From NCBI GenBank assembly GCA_020636045.1, contig JACJYP010000010.1, forward strand, positions 124,001 to 188,000: a stretch of 64,000 bases of DNA, written 5' to 3'. The notes beneath the pieces were generated by a model, which was given only the letters and a program-made list of their open reading frames with translations, was not told where the DNA came from and did not search any database. The DNA is from Lewinellaceae bacterium. GTDB lineage: Bacteria > Bacteroidota > Bacteroidia > Chitinophagales > Saprospiraceae. Positions 24,711 to 32,989 of this stretch are shown in pieces (position 1 is the first letter of the stretch; each line of letters begins with the position of its first letter). A program made the position numbers and the translations under genes.

Positions 24711-25190
24711 ATGCAGAATCGAATAAAAGCAGTTGTCAGTAATTTGCTGATATGGGCCCTTCCATTTTTAAACTCTATGTACGGGCAGGAAACAGAATGT
24801 TATCGCTACTATAACTTCGATCAATTCCTGGCGAGCCAAACAGTCAACCCTGAATTATTCAGGAAAGAATTTTCAGATAATCTGAAATACATGGCGATAT
24901 GCCGGGAAAACAATCTGGAGGGCGATCTGGAATTTCTCGTCTTCCATCACGGCGATGGCGAATTTGAGATCATTCAAAAGAAAAGGGCGTATAAGTATTT
25001 CGAAGATGCCGTAAACTATGCTTTCGGGAAAGCGAAAGCACATCTAAAAACAGGAATAGAGGAAAAATTTATCGCGACGATACGAATAAGATTTGACATA
25101 GAGCCGCTCGAAGAAAGTCAGGCGTTTGAATATGATTTTATTCGGACCGCATCAAAAGTGCAGGTCAAAACCATCAAAAGCCACGATTAA
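24711..25190 (+). CDS. Exported protein of unknown function, possibly TonB C-terminal-like
   Basis: A 159-residue protein with a signal peptide (ending near MYGQE). The region about 50-140 (NNLEGDLEFLVFHHGDGEFEIIQKKRAYKYFEDAVNYAFGKAKAHLKTGIEEKF...IRIRF) follows the strand-helix-strand pattern of TonB C-terminal domains. The hallmark YP motif and a proline-rich spanning segment are absent. It starts 74 bases after the T9SS gene and could be co-transcribed. Confidence 0.55.
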   Translation: MQNRIKAVVSNLLIWALPFLNSMYGQETECYRYYNFDQFLASQTVNPELFRKEFSDNLKYMAICRENNLEGDLEFLVFHHGDGEFEIIQKKRAYKYFEDAVNYAFGKAKAHLKTGIEEKFIATIRIRFDIEPLEESQAFEYDFIRTASKVQVKTIKSHD

Positions 25191-25280
25191 AAGATGTGGC
25201 CATAGCATACACAAGTATTCTGTGTCAGCAAAAGCCGGATACGTCACAGGTATAAGCCCCGCGGATAAACATAAATATAA

Positions 25281-25862
25281 ATGAACATCAAGCAACTTAT
25301 AACGTATTTCGAAACATTCCTTCCCTTGGAGGAACGCGAAATATCCTTTTTGGAAAACGTGTTCAAAGAAAGAAAAGTCAGAAGGAGGCAATTCATACTC
25401 CAGGAGGGAGAGGTGTGTAAGTTTAATTCTTTTGTCGTCGAAGGTTGCTTTAGAATGTTCATGGTGGACGACCACGGCAAAGAACACAATTTGCAATTTG
25501 CAGTAGAAAACTGGTGGATTGGAGACATCGGCAGTTTTCATTCCGAACAGCCCGGCAAACTGAATATTGAGGCAATTGAAAATTCGGTTATCCTTCAAAT
25601 AAAAAAAGAAGACCAACTAAAGTTGTTTGTAGACTTTCCCAAGTTTAACAGGATATTCAGGGTAATTACAGAGAATGCGCTGATCAGTTTTCAAAGAAGG
25701 GTGCTGCAAAATATAAGTTCAACCGCTGAAGAAAGATATCTGGACTTTATTGAACGATATCCGTATTTCTTCAATCGCATATCAAATGTACAGATTGCTT
25801 CCTTCCTCGGGGTAACGCCTGAATTTCTCAGTACTATCAGAAAAAGAATTGCCGGATATTAG
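25281..25862 (+). CDS. Crp/Fnr family transcriptional regulator
   Basis: A 193-residue protein with an N-terminal cyclic-nucleotide-binding-like beta roll (about 25-120, RRRQFILQEGEVCKFNSFVVEGCFRMF) and a C-terminal winged helix-turn-helix (ISNVQIASFLGVTPEFLSTIRKRI). The cyclic-nucleotide phosphate-binding signature is not conserved, as in most Bacteroidota members of this group, so the effector is unknown. It lies just upstream of the NTF2-like lipoprotein gene, a possible target. A hairpin terminator overlaps its stop codon. Confidence 0.9.
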   Translation: MNIKQLITYFETFLPLEEREISFLENVFKERKVRRRQFILQEGEVCKFNSFVVEGCFRMFMVDDHGKEHNLQFAVENWWIGDIGSFHSEQPGKLNIEAIENSVILQIKKEDQLKLFVDFPKFNRIFRVITENALISFQRRVLQNISSTAEERYLDFIERYPYFFNRISNVQIASFLGVTPEFLSTIRKRIAGY

Positions 25863-25921
25863 AAACCGCCTGAAAAACCCTCATGTTTCCACCTCACAAT
25901 AGGTTTTCAGGCGGTTTCTTA
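25862..25921 (+). terminator. Long-stem terminator after the Crp/Fnr gene
   Basis: Perfect 15-bp arms GAAACCGCCTGAAAA (25862-25876) and TTTTCAGGCGGTTTC (25904-25918), with a T-containing tail. The stem begins in the stop codon. Confidence 0.75.
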
Positions 25922-26015
25922 AGCTACATTAAGGTCCTTTCTTAATCTACCTTATGGGCATAAGGTTCTGAGGCGCCCCATCTTTGTGATGTATTAATCA
26001 TCAAATCATTTCAGG

Positions 26016-26489
26016 ATGAAACGGTTATTATTAATTGTACCAGTCATATTTATTATGGCTTCCTGCGATCAAAACCAGCAACAATCACAAAACAAAGATG
26101 TCATGCAAAAATCAGAAAAAGAAAAGATTAAGAGCCTCCTGGGTGTGTACAAAACGTCACTCAATACTTCGGATGCAAAACTTGCACAAAGCCTCTATGC
26201 CAAAGATGGAATTTTCATGCCGGCAGGGGCTCCATCGGCCGTTGGGTCAGAGGACATTCTGAAATCCTATGAATTCATTTTTTCTCAGATCCAGTTAAAC
26301 ATTGAATTCTTCATTGACGAGATCGTGGTGGAAGAGGCCTTTGCGTTTGCGACAACCAGCTCGAAGGGAACAACCCTGATACATGCAAACGGCGAAACGG
26401 TTCCCGAGGAGAACAGAGAGTTGTTCGTCTTTGAAAAGGTAAATGACGATTGGAAAATTGCCCGGTATATGTTCAATAAAACCAAATGA
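26016..26489 (+). CDS. NTF2-like (DUF4440/SgcJ-type) lipoprotein
   Basis: A 157-residue lipoprotein with a lipobox ending in Cys17 (IMASC). A polar Q/N-rich linker is followed by an NTF2-like alpha+beta barrel (about 35-155: KIKSLLGVYKTSLNTSDAKLAQSLYAKDGIFMPAG, then ENRELFVFEKVNDDWKIARYMFNK). Such domains act as small-molecule binding pockets or hydrolase-like enzymes. No specific ligand can be proposed. Its position next to the Crp/Fnr gene suggests joint regulation. It is the last gene of the AT-rich block. Confidence 0.8.
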   Translation: MKRLLLIVPVIFIMASCDQNQQQSQNKDVMQKSEKEKIKSLLGVYKTSLNTSDAKLAQSLYAKDGIFMPAGAPSAVGSEDILKSYEFIFSQIQLNIEFFIDEIVVEEAFAFATTSSKGTTLIHANGETVPEENRELFVFEKVNDDWKIARYMFNKTK

Positions 26490-26510
26490 TTTTCCGCAGA
26501 TAGATCAGAA

Positions 26511-26612
26511 GTAAACAGTAGGCAGTGGCAGTTGGCAGTAACAGGCAGAATTTGGGCAAAACAGGAAATGGAGACCATTTTTGCCATCAACACTGCCACT
26601 GCCCGCTGCCAA
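26511..26612. repeat. Hairpin element with GCAGT arms, copy 3
   Basis: AACAGTAGGCAGTGGCAGT on the left and CACTGCCACTGCC on the right. The spacer GCAGAATTTGGGCAAAACAG matches the spacer at 11485-11603 almost base for base. It marks the junction between the AT-rich block and the GC-rich LolC/E gene. Confidence 0.8.
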
Positions 26613-26667
26613 GGCGCAGGATCGGATTGTGAAAAGGCCGATCCTTTCCAAAAGAGCAAGCCCTTCC

Positions 26668-27888
26668 CTACTCCTCCCGCAAAAACGCCGGCACCCGTAC
26701 GGCGCGCTGTGCGGGCAGCAGGGCGGCCAGCAGGCCGATGCCGATCACGGTAATGACGACCGGGATAAAATCGCCGACGCGCATGGCGATAGGGTAGCTC
26801 TCCACCAGAAAGCCCTGCGGGATGGTAATGATGCCGTATGTTTTTTGGATGGCGTACAGGGCGATGGCCAGCACAAAGCCGATGGCCATGCCGAGCAGTG
26901 TGAGCAGCAGGCCTTCCAGCAGAAAGATGCGGTGCACGATCCGGTCGGTCGCGCCCATGCTCTTCAGGATAGAGATGTCTTTTTGTTTGTCCAGCACGAT
27001 CATCCACAGCGCGCCGATGGTATTGAAAGCCATGAGCACCAGCATGAGGCTCGTGATGGCGAACCCCATCCATTTTTCGAGTTGCATGACTTTGAAAAAA
27101 GCCTCGTTCTGTTCATAGGCATCGCGCACGGCCATGCCCTCCCCCATGAGTGCTTTTACCTGCTTCTTTACACCGCCGATATCGACCCCGGGACGGCACC
27201 TGATCTCCAGCGCCGACACCGTTTGGGCTGGAACGGCGAGTATCTCCCGCATAAATGCGAGGTTGGTCAGGATATACTGGTTGTCAAAGTCCTGCTGAAT
27301 GGCAAAAGTGCCCGTCGGAAAAAGATAGCGCGTCTTGAAGGGCTTGTCGAGCACGCCCCTGGCATCGTCCGTCGGCATATAGACCGTCATCGCCTCCACG
27401 GCATTTTCGACGTTAATGGAGAGTTTGTTGCGCATACCGGCGCCCAGCACGGCGCAGTTCCGGTTGTCGATGTTCAGCAGGTACCGGCCCTCCCGGATCG
27501 TGGAATCGATATCGTTCACGCGTGCAAAATTCGCGTCGACCCCTTTGAGCACGCCGAAATCCTGCGAGCCTTCGTACTCGAAAAAAGCGATCTCTTCGAG
27601 GGTCTCGCTCACCAGCAGCACGCCCGGCAAGGCCCGCAGGCGGCTCAGCACCAGGCTATCGGCCTCGAAGGTTTTGCCCTTGGCGGGCGTCACTTTAATA
27701 GGCGGGTTGAAATGACCGAACAAACCCGACAGCAGGTCCTCGAAGCCGTTGAACACCGACAATACCAGCAACAGCGCCGCCGTACCGACGGCGATGCCGA
27801 ACACCGAAATGCCGGTGATGATGTTGATGGCGTTGGTACTGCGTTTGGCAAACAGGTAACGCCGTGCGACGAGCAGGGAAAAATTCAA
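26668..27888 (-). CDS. LolC/LolE family ABC transporter permease
   Basis: A 406-residue inner-membrane protein of the lipoprotein-releasing (LolC/E) type. It has an N-terminal cytoplasmic start (ARRYLFAKRSTNAINIITGISVFGIAVGTAALLLVLSVFNGFEDL) and a first TM helix, then a large periplasmic MacB-like domain (about 50-265). Three FtsX-type TM helices follow (about 275-395), with the coupling segment KDISILKSMGATDRIVHRIFLLEG. It extracts lipoproteins for transfer to the outer membrane together with an ATPase that is not encoded here. Bacteroidota usually have a single such permease acting as a homodimer. Confidence 0.92.
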   Translation of the reverse strand: MNFSLLVARRYLFAKRSTNAINIITGISVFGIAVGTAALLLVLSVFNGFEDLLSGLFGHFNPPIKVTPAKGKTFEADSLVLSRLRALPGVLLVSETLEEIAFFEYEGSQDFGVLKGVDANFARVNDIDSTIREGRYLLNIDNRNCAVLGAGMRNKLSINVENAVEAMTVYMPTDDARGVLDKPFKTRYLFPTGTFAIQQDFDNQYILTNLAFMREILAVPAQTVSALEIRCRPGVDIGGVKKQVKALMGEGMAVRDAYEQNEAFFKVMQLEKWMGFAITSLMLVLMAFNTIGALWMIVLDKQKDISILKSMGATDRIVHRIFLLEGLLLTLLGMAIGFVLAIALYAIQKTYGIITIPQGFLVESYPIAMRVGDFIPVVITVIGIGLLAALLPAQRAVRVPAFLREE

Positions 27889-27965
27889 AAGCGATTGCGT
27901 TTGTCAGCTTGTAAAAGCAAGACCGGCGTATCAATAAGCGCGCCGGCCCTGCTTGATCGTCCTTA

Positions 27966-29372
27966 TTACAATATTGTTGCCTTGGCGGCATCCAGCATGG
28001 TACGCGTTTCTTCCAGGGTGTCGGCCTGTGCGTACACACGCAACACGGGTTCCGTACCGGAAGCGCGGATCATGATCCATTTTTCACCGCCTACGATGAA
28101 CTTCCAGCCGTCGAGGTCATCCACCTTTTCGATCTTGTACGGACCGAAAGACTTGTAGCTGCGGTTGTTGCAGGCAGCGATCACCGCCTGTTTTTGCGCT
28201 TCGGTGATGTGCAGGTCGTCGCGGTCGAATGCAAAAGCGCCGACTTCTTTGTACACTTCTTCCACCAGCCCCTTCACCGTTTTGCCCGTTACGGCCATGA
28301 ATTCCAGCACCAGCAGCCCCATCCAGATGCCATCGCGCTCGGGAATATGCCCCTTTACGGCCAGTCCGCCCGATTCCTCGCCGCCCACCAGCACGTCTTC
28401 GCGGGTCATGATCTCGGCAATGTACTTGAAACCAACCTTTGTGATCTCGTAGGGCAGGCCGAATTTCTCGGCCATCTTTTTCATTTTATCGGTCACGGAA
28501 AAGGTGAATACTACTTTTCCCCGCATGTTTTTGTATTTGTAGAGGTACAGCAGCAGGATCAGCAGCAGGTGGTGGCTGTCTACAAAATTGCCGTCCTCGT
28601 CGTACATCCCGATCCGGTCGGCGTCGCCGTCATTGGCCAGGCCGGCTGTGATCTTCGGGTTTTTGCGGATGAGATCGCTCAGGCCGGTCAGGTTGCGGTG
28701 GATCGGCTCGGGTGCTTGTCCGTGCATACCGGGGTTGTAGTCGCAGCGCATGAAAACCGAGCGTGGAAGCAATTTGCGCACGGCGCGCTGACCGGCGCCG
28801 TACATGGCATCGTAGGCAAGTTTGCCGGCATTTTGCTTGATGGATTTGAGATCGAAGTTTTTCCGCACATGGCGCAGGTAAATACCTTCCAGGGCGGCAT
28901 CCACGAACAGTTTTTTCTGCACCAGATCGTTGATGCTGGGCAGTTGATCGAGGGTACAGGCATCAGGGATGAGCGCTTCCACGGCCGCGATATCGGAGGG
29001 GATCATGGGCCCGCCGTAGGCCGCTTTTAGTTTATAGCCGTTGTAGGTCGGCGGGTTGTGGCTGGCTGTGATCACCACGCCCAGGTCGGCCTTGAGTTTC
29101 ACGACGCCGAGGCTCACCATCGGGGTGCTCACAAAATCGGACGCGACATGGCACTTGATCCCGTAGGCGCCGAGCACCCTGGCCGTGGTAGATACAAACA
29201 ACAACCCACCGAAGCGGCAGTCATGGCCGATCACGGCTTTTTTCATTTTGTGTTGTTTCATAAACCGCGCCGTTGCTTCCGCTACGCGTTTTACGTTCTC
29301 TACGGTATAGTCGTCGGCGATGATCGCACGCCAGCCATCGGTACCAAACTTGATAGGAGTTGCCATTCGCAT
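27966..29372 (-). CDS. Phosphoglucomutase/phosphomannomutase family protein
   Basis: A 468-residue alpha-D-phosphohexomutase. Four expected domains are present: the phosphoserine loop VITASHNPPTYNGYK, the metal-binding loop NDGDADRIG, the sugar-specificity loop GGEESGG and the C-terminal phosphate loop MIRASGTEPVLRVY. It interconverts hexose 1- and 6-phosphates for cell-wall or storage polysaccharides. ATG 29366 (MATPIKFGTDGW) is an equally good start. It is divergent from pcm with little space between them. Confidence 0.93.
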   Translation of the reverse strand: MRMATPIKFGTDGWRAIIADDYTVENVKRVAEATARFMKQHKMKKAVIGHDCRFGGLLFVSTTARVLGAYGIKCHVASDFVSTPMVSLGVVKLKADLGVVITASHNPPTYNGYKLKAAYGGPMIPSDIAAVEALIPDACTLDQLPSINDLVQKKLFVDAALEGIYLRHVRKNFDLKSIKQNAGKLAYDAMYGAGQRAVRKLLPRSVFMRCDYNPGMHGQAPEPIHRNLTGLSDLIRKNPKITAGLANDGDADRIGMYDEDGNFVDSHHLLLILLLYLYKYKNMRGKVVFTFSVTDKMKKMAEKFGLPYEITKVGFKYIAEIMTREDVLVGGEESGGLAVKGHIPERDGIWMGLLVLEFMAVTGKTVKGLVEEVYKEVGAFAFDRDDLHITEAQKQAVIAACNNRSYKSFGPYKIEKVDDLDGWKFIVGGEKWIMIRASGTEPVLRVYAQADTLEETRTMLDAAKATIL

Positions 29373-29394
29373 TGTTTATTTTGAAGATTGAGCG

Positions 29395-30120
29395 ATGAAT
29401 ATAAGGGTACGGGCAAAATTATTTGTTCAAGGCGTACTTTTGAGCCCTATTTACAAAAATCTGCACTTGAAATTGTCCGATACATACCGCCACAAGGGGT
29501 TGCGCAAGCGCATGGTGGATGCTTTGCGCCGCAGGGGGATCGAAGATGAAGCCGTGCTGGCGGCCATGGCTGCCGTGCCGAGGCACTATTTTCTGGACAA
29601 AGCGTTCGAGGAACATGCCTACGAGGACAAGCCCTTTCCGATCGGCAACCAGCAGACGATCTCGCAACCTTTTACAGTGGCATATCAAACCAGTCTGCTC
29701 GATGTGAAGCGCCGCGACAAGGTGCTCGAGATCGGCACCGGCTCGGGCTATCAGGCTGCTATACTTGCGGTATTGGGCGCAAAAGTGTACACCGTGGAGC
29801 GACAGGAATCACTGTATCAACGCGCCAGGGACCTGCTGGCGCAACTGGGCTTTACGGGTATCCGCTGCCTTTTTCGCGACGGATCGAAAGGTCTTCCCGA
29901 GTTTGCGCCTTTTGACAAGATACTGGTCACAGCCGGCGCGCCGGTTGTGCCGGAGCCGCTGAAAGAGCAACTGGCCGTCGGCGGCATGCTGGTGATCCCA
30001 GTCGGTGAAGAAGTACAACACATGTACAAGATCACCCGGCTGTCAGAAACCGAATTCGAAGAACAGACCTTCGACGCTTTCCGCTTTGTCCCTTTTCTGA
30101 GCGGGATCAAACATAAATAA
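29395..30120 (+). CDS. pcm: Protein-L-isoaspartate O-methyltransferase
   Basis: Repairs isoaspartyl damage in proteins by SAM-dependent methylation. Core motifs are AFEEHAYEDKPFPIGNQQTISQPFTVAYQT (substrate site), VLEIGTGSGYQAAIL (SAM motif I), VYTVER, and ILVTAGAPVVPEPLKEQL. The family starts near SDTYRHKGLRKRM, so the 26 residues before it are probably untranslated. A TTG codon at 29473 would give SDTYRHKG directly and leave about 100 bases for the divergent promoters. The ATG start is given because it is the only ATG upstream of the core. Confidence 0.9.
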   Translation: MNIRVRAKLFVQGVLLSPIYKNLHLKLSDTYRHKGLRKRMVDALRRRGIEDEAVLAAMAAVPRHYFLDKAFEEHAYEDKPFPIGNQQTISQPFTVAYQTSLLDVKRRDKVLEIGTGSGYQAAILAVLGAKVYTVERQESLYQRARDLLAQLGFTGIRCLFRDGSKGLPEFAPFDKILVTAGAPVVPEPLKEQLAVGGMLVIPVGEEVQHMYKITRLSETEFEEQTFDAFRFVPFLSGIKHK

Positions 30121-30190
30121 CGGCTGACGGTTGACGGCCAACGGTAGACGGCAGACGGTGGACGGTTTACGGCCAACGGTAGATGGTGGA
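30121..30190. repeat. ACGGTNN heptad array
   Basis: Units such as ACGGTTG, ACGGCCA, ACGGTAG, ACGGTGG and ACGGTTT start directly after the pcm stop codon. The complementary array lies at 30318-30382. Confidence 0.85.
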
Positions 30191-30317
30191 TAAAAACCGC
30201 TTTAGAGGGGCCGGTCTGAGCGGGATAAGTAGGACGGAAAGAGGCATCCCCTTCATGTTGCTGAATCGATGAAGACCGGCAAAGCACTTCTTTTCACCTC
30301 ACCATGAAACGCAGACA

Positions 30318-30382
30318 TGACTCACTCTGTCCGTTTTCCGTCTACCGTCTACCGTCAGCCGTCCACCGTCTGTCGTTGGCCG
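30318..30382. repeat. ACGGTNN heptad array, inverted
   Basis: CCGTCTACCGTCTACCGTCAGCC-type units, inverted relative to 30121-30190, so the two arrays could pair around a spacer of about 130 bp. Confidence 0.85.
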
Positions 30383-30385
30383 TAT

Positions 30386-30420
30386 AAAAAAAGCCTCTCC
30401 GGCATTTGCGCCGGGAGGCT
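30386..30420 (-). terminator. Terminator of the leftward S24 regulator gene
   Basis: Read on the minus strand: AGCCTCCCGGC / GCCGGAGAGGCT-type stem with a 6-base loop and one mismatch, followed by seven T residues. It lies about 140 bases past the stop of the gene at 30561. Confidence 0.8.
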
Positions 30421-30455
30421 CCGAAAACAATAAACAGCAGGATAGAATTTTTTTA

Positions 30456-30506
30456 CGGTACGCAGGACGGTGTACGGTAGACGGCTGACGGTAGACGATT
30501 GAAGGC
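30456..30506. repeat. ACGGTNN heptad array
   Basis: About six units (ACGGTGT, ACGGTAG, ACGGCTG, ACGGTAG and variants) between the terminator and the S24 regulator gene, oriented like 30121-30190. Confidence 0.8.
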
Positions 30507-30560
30507 ATGTGCCTTCAAATCATATCGCCAATACATACGCCCCTCGTGTGGTATGTTACA

Positions 30561-31295
30561 TCAGATATTGCTGATCTTCCGGACGACTTTATAAAGCCTG
30601 GTCGTTTCGTTCACTTCTTCTTCGAAGGGATCGTTGTCGAAGTAATTGGCCGAGATCAGTTTAAGCCGGGTGATCCGGCCGCGGTTGTTGAATATTTTCT
30701 GCACGTATTTCACCCACACACTGCCATTACTGCGCACGGCATAGATTTCGTTGTCGCGAATGTCGTTCAGATTTTCCACGGATTTGCAGACGACGATATC
30801 GCCGTGCCGGATCACCGGATCCATCGAGTTACCATCGATCTGGAAAGCGACCAGGCCGGTACCGCTGACGCCGGGGATGGAGAAGTAGGTATTGTCCTCA
30901 CGGCTTTCATCGCCGAGCGTGCTGCCCGCAAAAGCGCGGATGGTGGTGTACAGGATATTGCCGCCACCGGTGAGGCCCACCTTGTCGTTGAGAAAAGCGT
31001 CGCCCGGCGCTTCGAAGCCGAACGGGTTGCCGATACCGTGCAACAGCCATGCTTCGTTGATATCGTAAGCGCGGCAAAACGACTGCGCCTGCCCGTAATC
31101 GATCACGCGCTTGCTGCCGGGATTGAGAAAGGCGCGCACGATGTGCCCGTATGCCTTGTTGCCCAGCACTTTTTCGGCAACATCTCCCACACCTTTGCCG
31201 CTGCGGTCATTTTTTACAATGGCCCCGCGTTCTTCAAGTAACTTGAAGGCGTGCATAAAGCGTTTGTTCAATTCAATACGATCTTCCTTAATCAT
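30561..31295 (-). CDS. LexA/CI-like regulator with S24 peptidase domain
   Basis: A 244-residue protein with an N-terminal helical DNA-binding-like region (about 1-90, including GQAQSFCRAYDINEAWLLHGIGNPF) and a C-terminal S24 domain with the serine-lysine dyad, S157 (FQIDGNSMDPVI) and K196 (SVWVKYVQK). The spacing of 39 residues is typical of LexA-type self-cleavage. A recognisable Ala-Gly cleavage site may be AFAGST (about 121-126). It is divergent from the parA gene, with a shared 370-bp control region. It could respond to DNA damage or act as a phage-type repressor; no phage genes are nearby. Confidence 0.85.
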   Translation of the reverse strand: MIKEDRIELNKRFMHAFKLLEERGAIVKNDRSGKGVGDVAEKVLGNKAYGHIVRAFLNPGSKRVIDYGQAQSFCRAYDINEAWLLHGIGNPFGFEAPGDAFLNDKVGLTGGGNILYTTIRAFAGSTLGDESREDNTYFSIPGVSGTGLVAFQIDGNSMDPVIRHGDIVVCKSVENLNDIRDNEIYAVRSNGSVWVKYVQKIFNNRGRITRLKLISANYFDNDPFEEEVNETTRLYKVVRKISNI

Positions 31296-31356
31296 AACGC
31301 GTGATTTTTGCGAAGTTGGTGAATGGCGATACGGCGTCTTTCTTTATTTGACGTTG

Positions 31357-31388
31357 CAAACTTAAAACAAAGAGTTTTTAAAAACAAA
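31357..31388 (-). promoter_or_regulatory. Promoter of the S24 regulator
   Basis: On the minus strand TTTG (31388-31385) is followed after exactly 20 bases by TAAGTTTG (31364-31357), a full match to the Bacteroidota promoter pattern. The transcription start would be about 50 bases before the ATG. Confidence 0.7.
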
Positions 31389-31540
31389 AAATGTCAAAGA
31401 TTTTTTTGCCGATTTTTTTGCCGCAAATAAAACACACCATACTTCAGGCTGACAATCAGCCGTTTGTAAAAGATCATTTTCTGCAGCCAAGATAAAACAA
31501 AGCCGGAAAAATGATGCGCCCGCTCCGGCGGTCAAAGATG

Positions 31541-31566
31541 TTGTTTGATAAAGTTTTGTACTTTTG
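31541..31566 (+). promoter_or_regulatory. Promoter of the parA operon
   Basis: TTG at 31541-31543 and TACTTTTG at 31559-31566, spacer 15 bases, slightly shorter than the norm. It lies about 100 bases before the parA start. The rest of the divergent region (31389-31540) shows only AT-rich runs and a CCGGAAAAATGATGCGCC-type stretch without clear symmetry. Confidence 0.5.
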
Positions 31567-31665
31567 TAGGAAGAACATTGCCCTGTAACGACGCATTCGG
31601 CACGAATTTTCGGGCATTTGTTTCACCATCGCCTCAAACCTTTCTAACCCGTCAAGCATCGAACA

Positions 31666-32460
31666 ATGGGAATAGTAGTTTCACTTCTCAACCATAAAGG
31701 CGGCGTCGGCAAAACGACCAGCGCTATTAATATAGGCGCGGGCCTGGTGGAACTCGGCAAACGGGTTCTGCTGATCGACCTCGACCCGCAGGCCAACCTG
31801 ACCATTTCCCTGGGCATTCCGCGGCAGCGATCGACCATCTACGAGGCGCTGCGCGGCGAAAGCGAACTGGTGGCCTACACGCACAAGCCCAACCTCGATA
31901 TCGTCACTTCGTCGCTCGATCTCTCGGGCGCCGAAATGGAACTCATCAACGAGGCCGGCCGCGAGTTTATCCTGCGCGAACTGCTGGGCCAGGTCGTCGA
32001 CGATTACGATTACATCCTGATCGACTGTCCGCCCTCGCTGGGCCTGCTGACGCTGAATGCGCTGACCAGCAGCCGCTATGTGCTGATCCCGCTGCAAACC
32101 GAATTTCTGGCGGTGCAGGGGCTTGCCAAGATCAAGCAGGTGATCGACAAGGTCAGGTTCAGGCTCAACAAGCAGGTGGAAATGGCCGGTGTGATCGCTA
32201 CCATGTACGACAGCCGCCGCGTGCTCAACCGCGACGTGGTGGACACCATACACAAGTATTTCGGCGACAAGGTGTTCAATACCTACGTGCGCGACAACGT
32301 GGCCCTGGCGGAAGCGCCGGCGCAGCGCAAGGATATTTTTGAATACAGCCCCAAATCGTCGGGCGCGCAGGATTACCTGGACCTGAGCCGCGAATTTCTG
32401 GACCGTGTGGAGAACGGCATGAGCGCCGCCGCGCCCACCCAACGCGAACAAGAAGCCTGA
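31666..32460 (+). CDS. parA: ParA family partition ATPase
   Basis: A 264-residue deviant-Walker ATPase with KGGVGKTT (11-18, signature lysine K11), the Walker A' aspartate in LLIDLDPQANLT, LIDCPPSLGLLTLNAL (Walker B) and LIPLQTEFLAVQGL. It would form nucleoid-bound gradients that move a DNA or protein cargo. It has no N-terminal helix-turn-helix (a type Ib-like or chromosomal-Soj size). The next gene encodes a ribbon-helix-helix protein instead of a classical ParB with nuclease-like domain, so this is not the usual soj-spo0J pair. Confidence 0.92.
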   Translation: MGIVVSLLNHKGGVGKTTSAINIGAGLVELGKRVLLIDLDPQANLTISLGIPRQRSTIYEALRGESELVAYTHKPNLDIVTSSLDLSGAEMELINEAGREFILRELLGQVVDDYDYILIDCPPSLGLLTLNALTSSRYVLIPLQTEFLAVQGLAKIKQVIDKVRFRLNKQVEMAGVIATMYDSRRVLNRDVVDTIHKYFGDKVFNTYVRDNVALAEAPAQRKDIFEYSPKSSGAQDYLDLSREFLDRVENGMSAAAPTQREQEA

Positions 32461-32473
32461 AAAGTGTGACCCT

Positions 32474-32956
32474 ATGAGCAAGAAGAAATTTTCAGAAGGT
32501 CTCGACGACCTGTTCAAAGATACCCATGCAGGCGGCGACCTGTTCGGGGGCGACACCGTAGCGGCCCGGCCGCCGGAGCGGAAGTCGGCGCATAAAAACT
32601 TCATGACCGACCTGGACGCCCTGCTGCAGGATGCCCTGGACGAAAGCCTCGAACGCTTCGAATCGGGTCGGCAGGATGCAGACAGGCCCAGTGGCAAATC
32701 AAAATCGGGCGGCGCCTCGGCGAGACCGGCGGCAGGGGGGCTTGATGCGCTCATCCGCCAGACCATCGACGTGCAGGAACTGACGACCGATGAACAAACC
32801 GGTAAAAAACGCCTCACCGTAGCCGTTGACAAAAGCAAACTGGAGAAACTGAAAGCCATCGCCCGGCTCGAAAACTCCTATATGAAAGACCTGCTCATCG
32901 AACTCATCGACGGATACATAGAAGAATACACCAAAGAAAAAGGGATCGATCTCTAA
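32474..32956 (+). CDS. ParA-partner protein with C-terminal ribbon-helix-helix domain
   Basis: A 160-residue protein starting 13 bases after parA. The N-terminus (KKKFSEGLDDLFKD) resembles the ParA-stimulating tip of ParB proteins (compare KRGLGRGLDALF-like tips). A low-complexity charged linker follows, with a repeated LDALLQDAL / LDALIRQTI element. The C-terminal 45 residues (KKRLTVAVDKSKLEKLKAIARLENSYMKDLLIELIDGYIEEY) read as a strand plus two helices, as in RHH centromere-binding proteins. It is likely the DNA-binding or adaptor half of the ParA system. The assignment rests on fold-like pattern and context. Confidence 0.7.
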   Translation: MSKKKFSEGLDDLFKDTHAGGDLFGGDTVAARPPERKSAHKNFMTDLDALLQDALDESLERFESGRQDADRPSGKSKSGGASARPAAGGLDALIRQTIDVQELTTDEQTGKKRLTVAVDKSKLEKLKAIARLENSYMKDLLIELIDGYIEEYTKEKGIDL

Positions 32957-32989
32957 CTTTTATCGTGAGTCGCGCCTCATGACGCGCCT

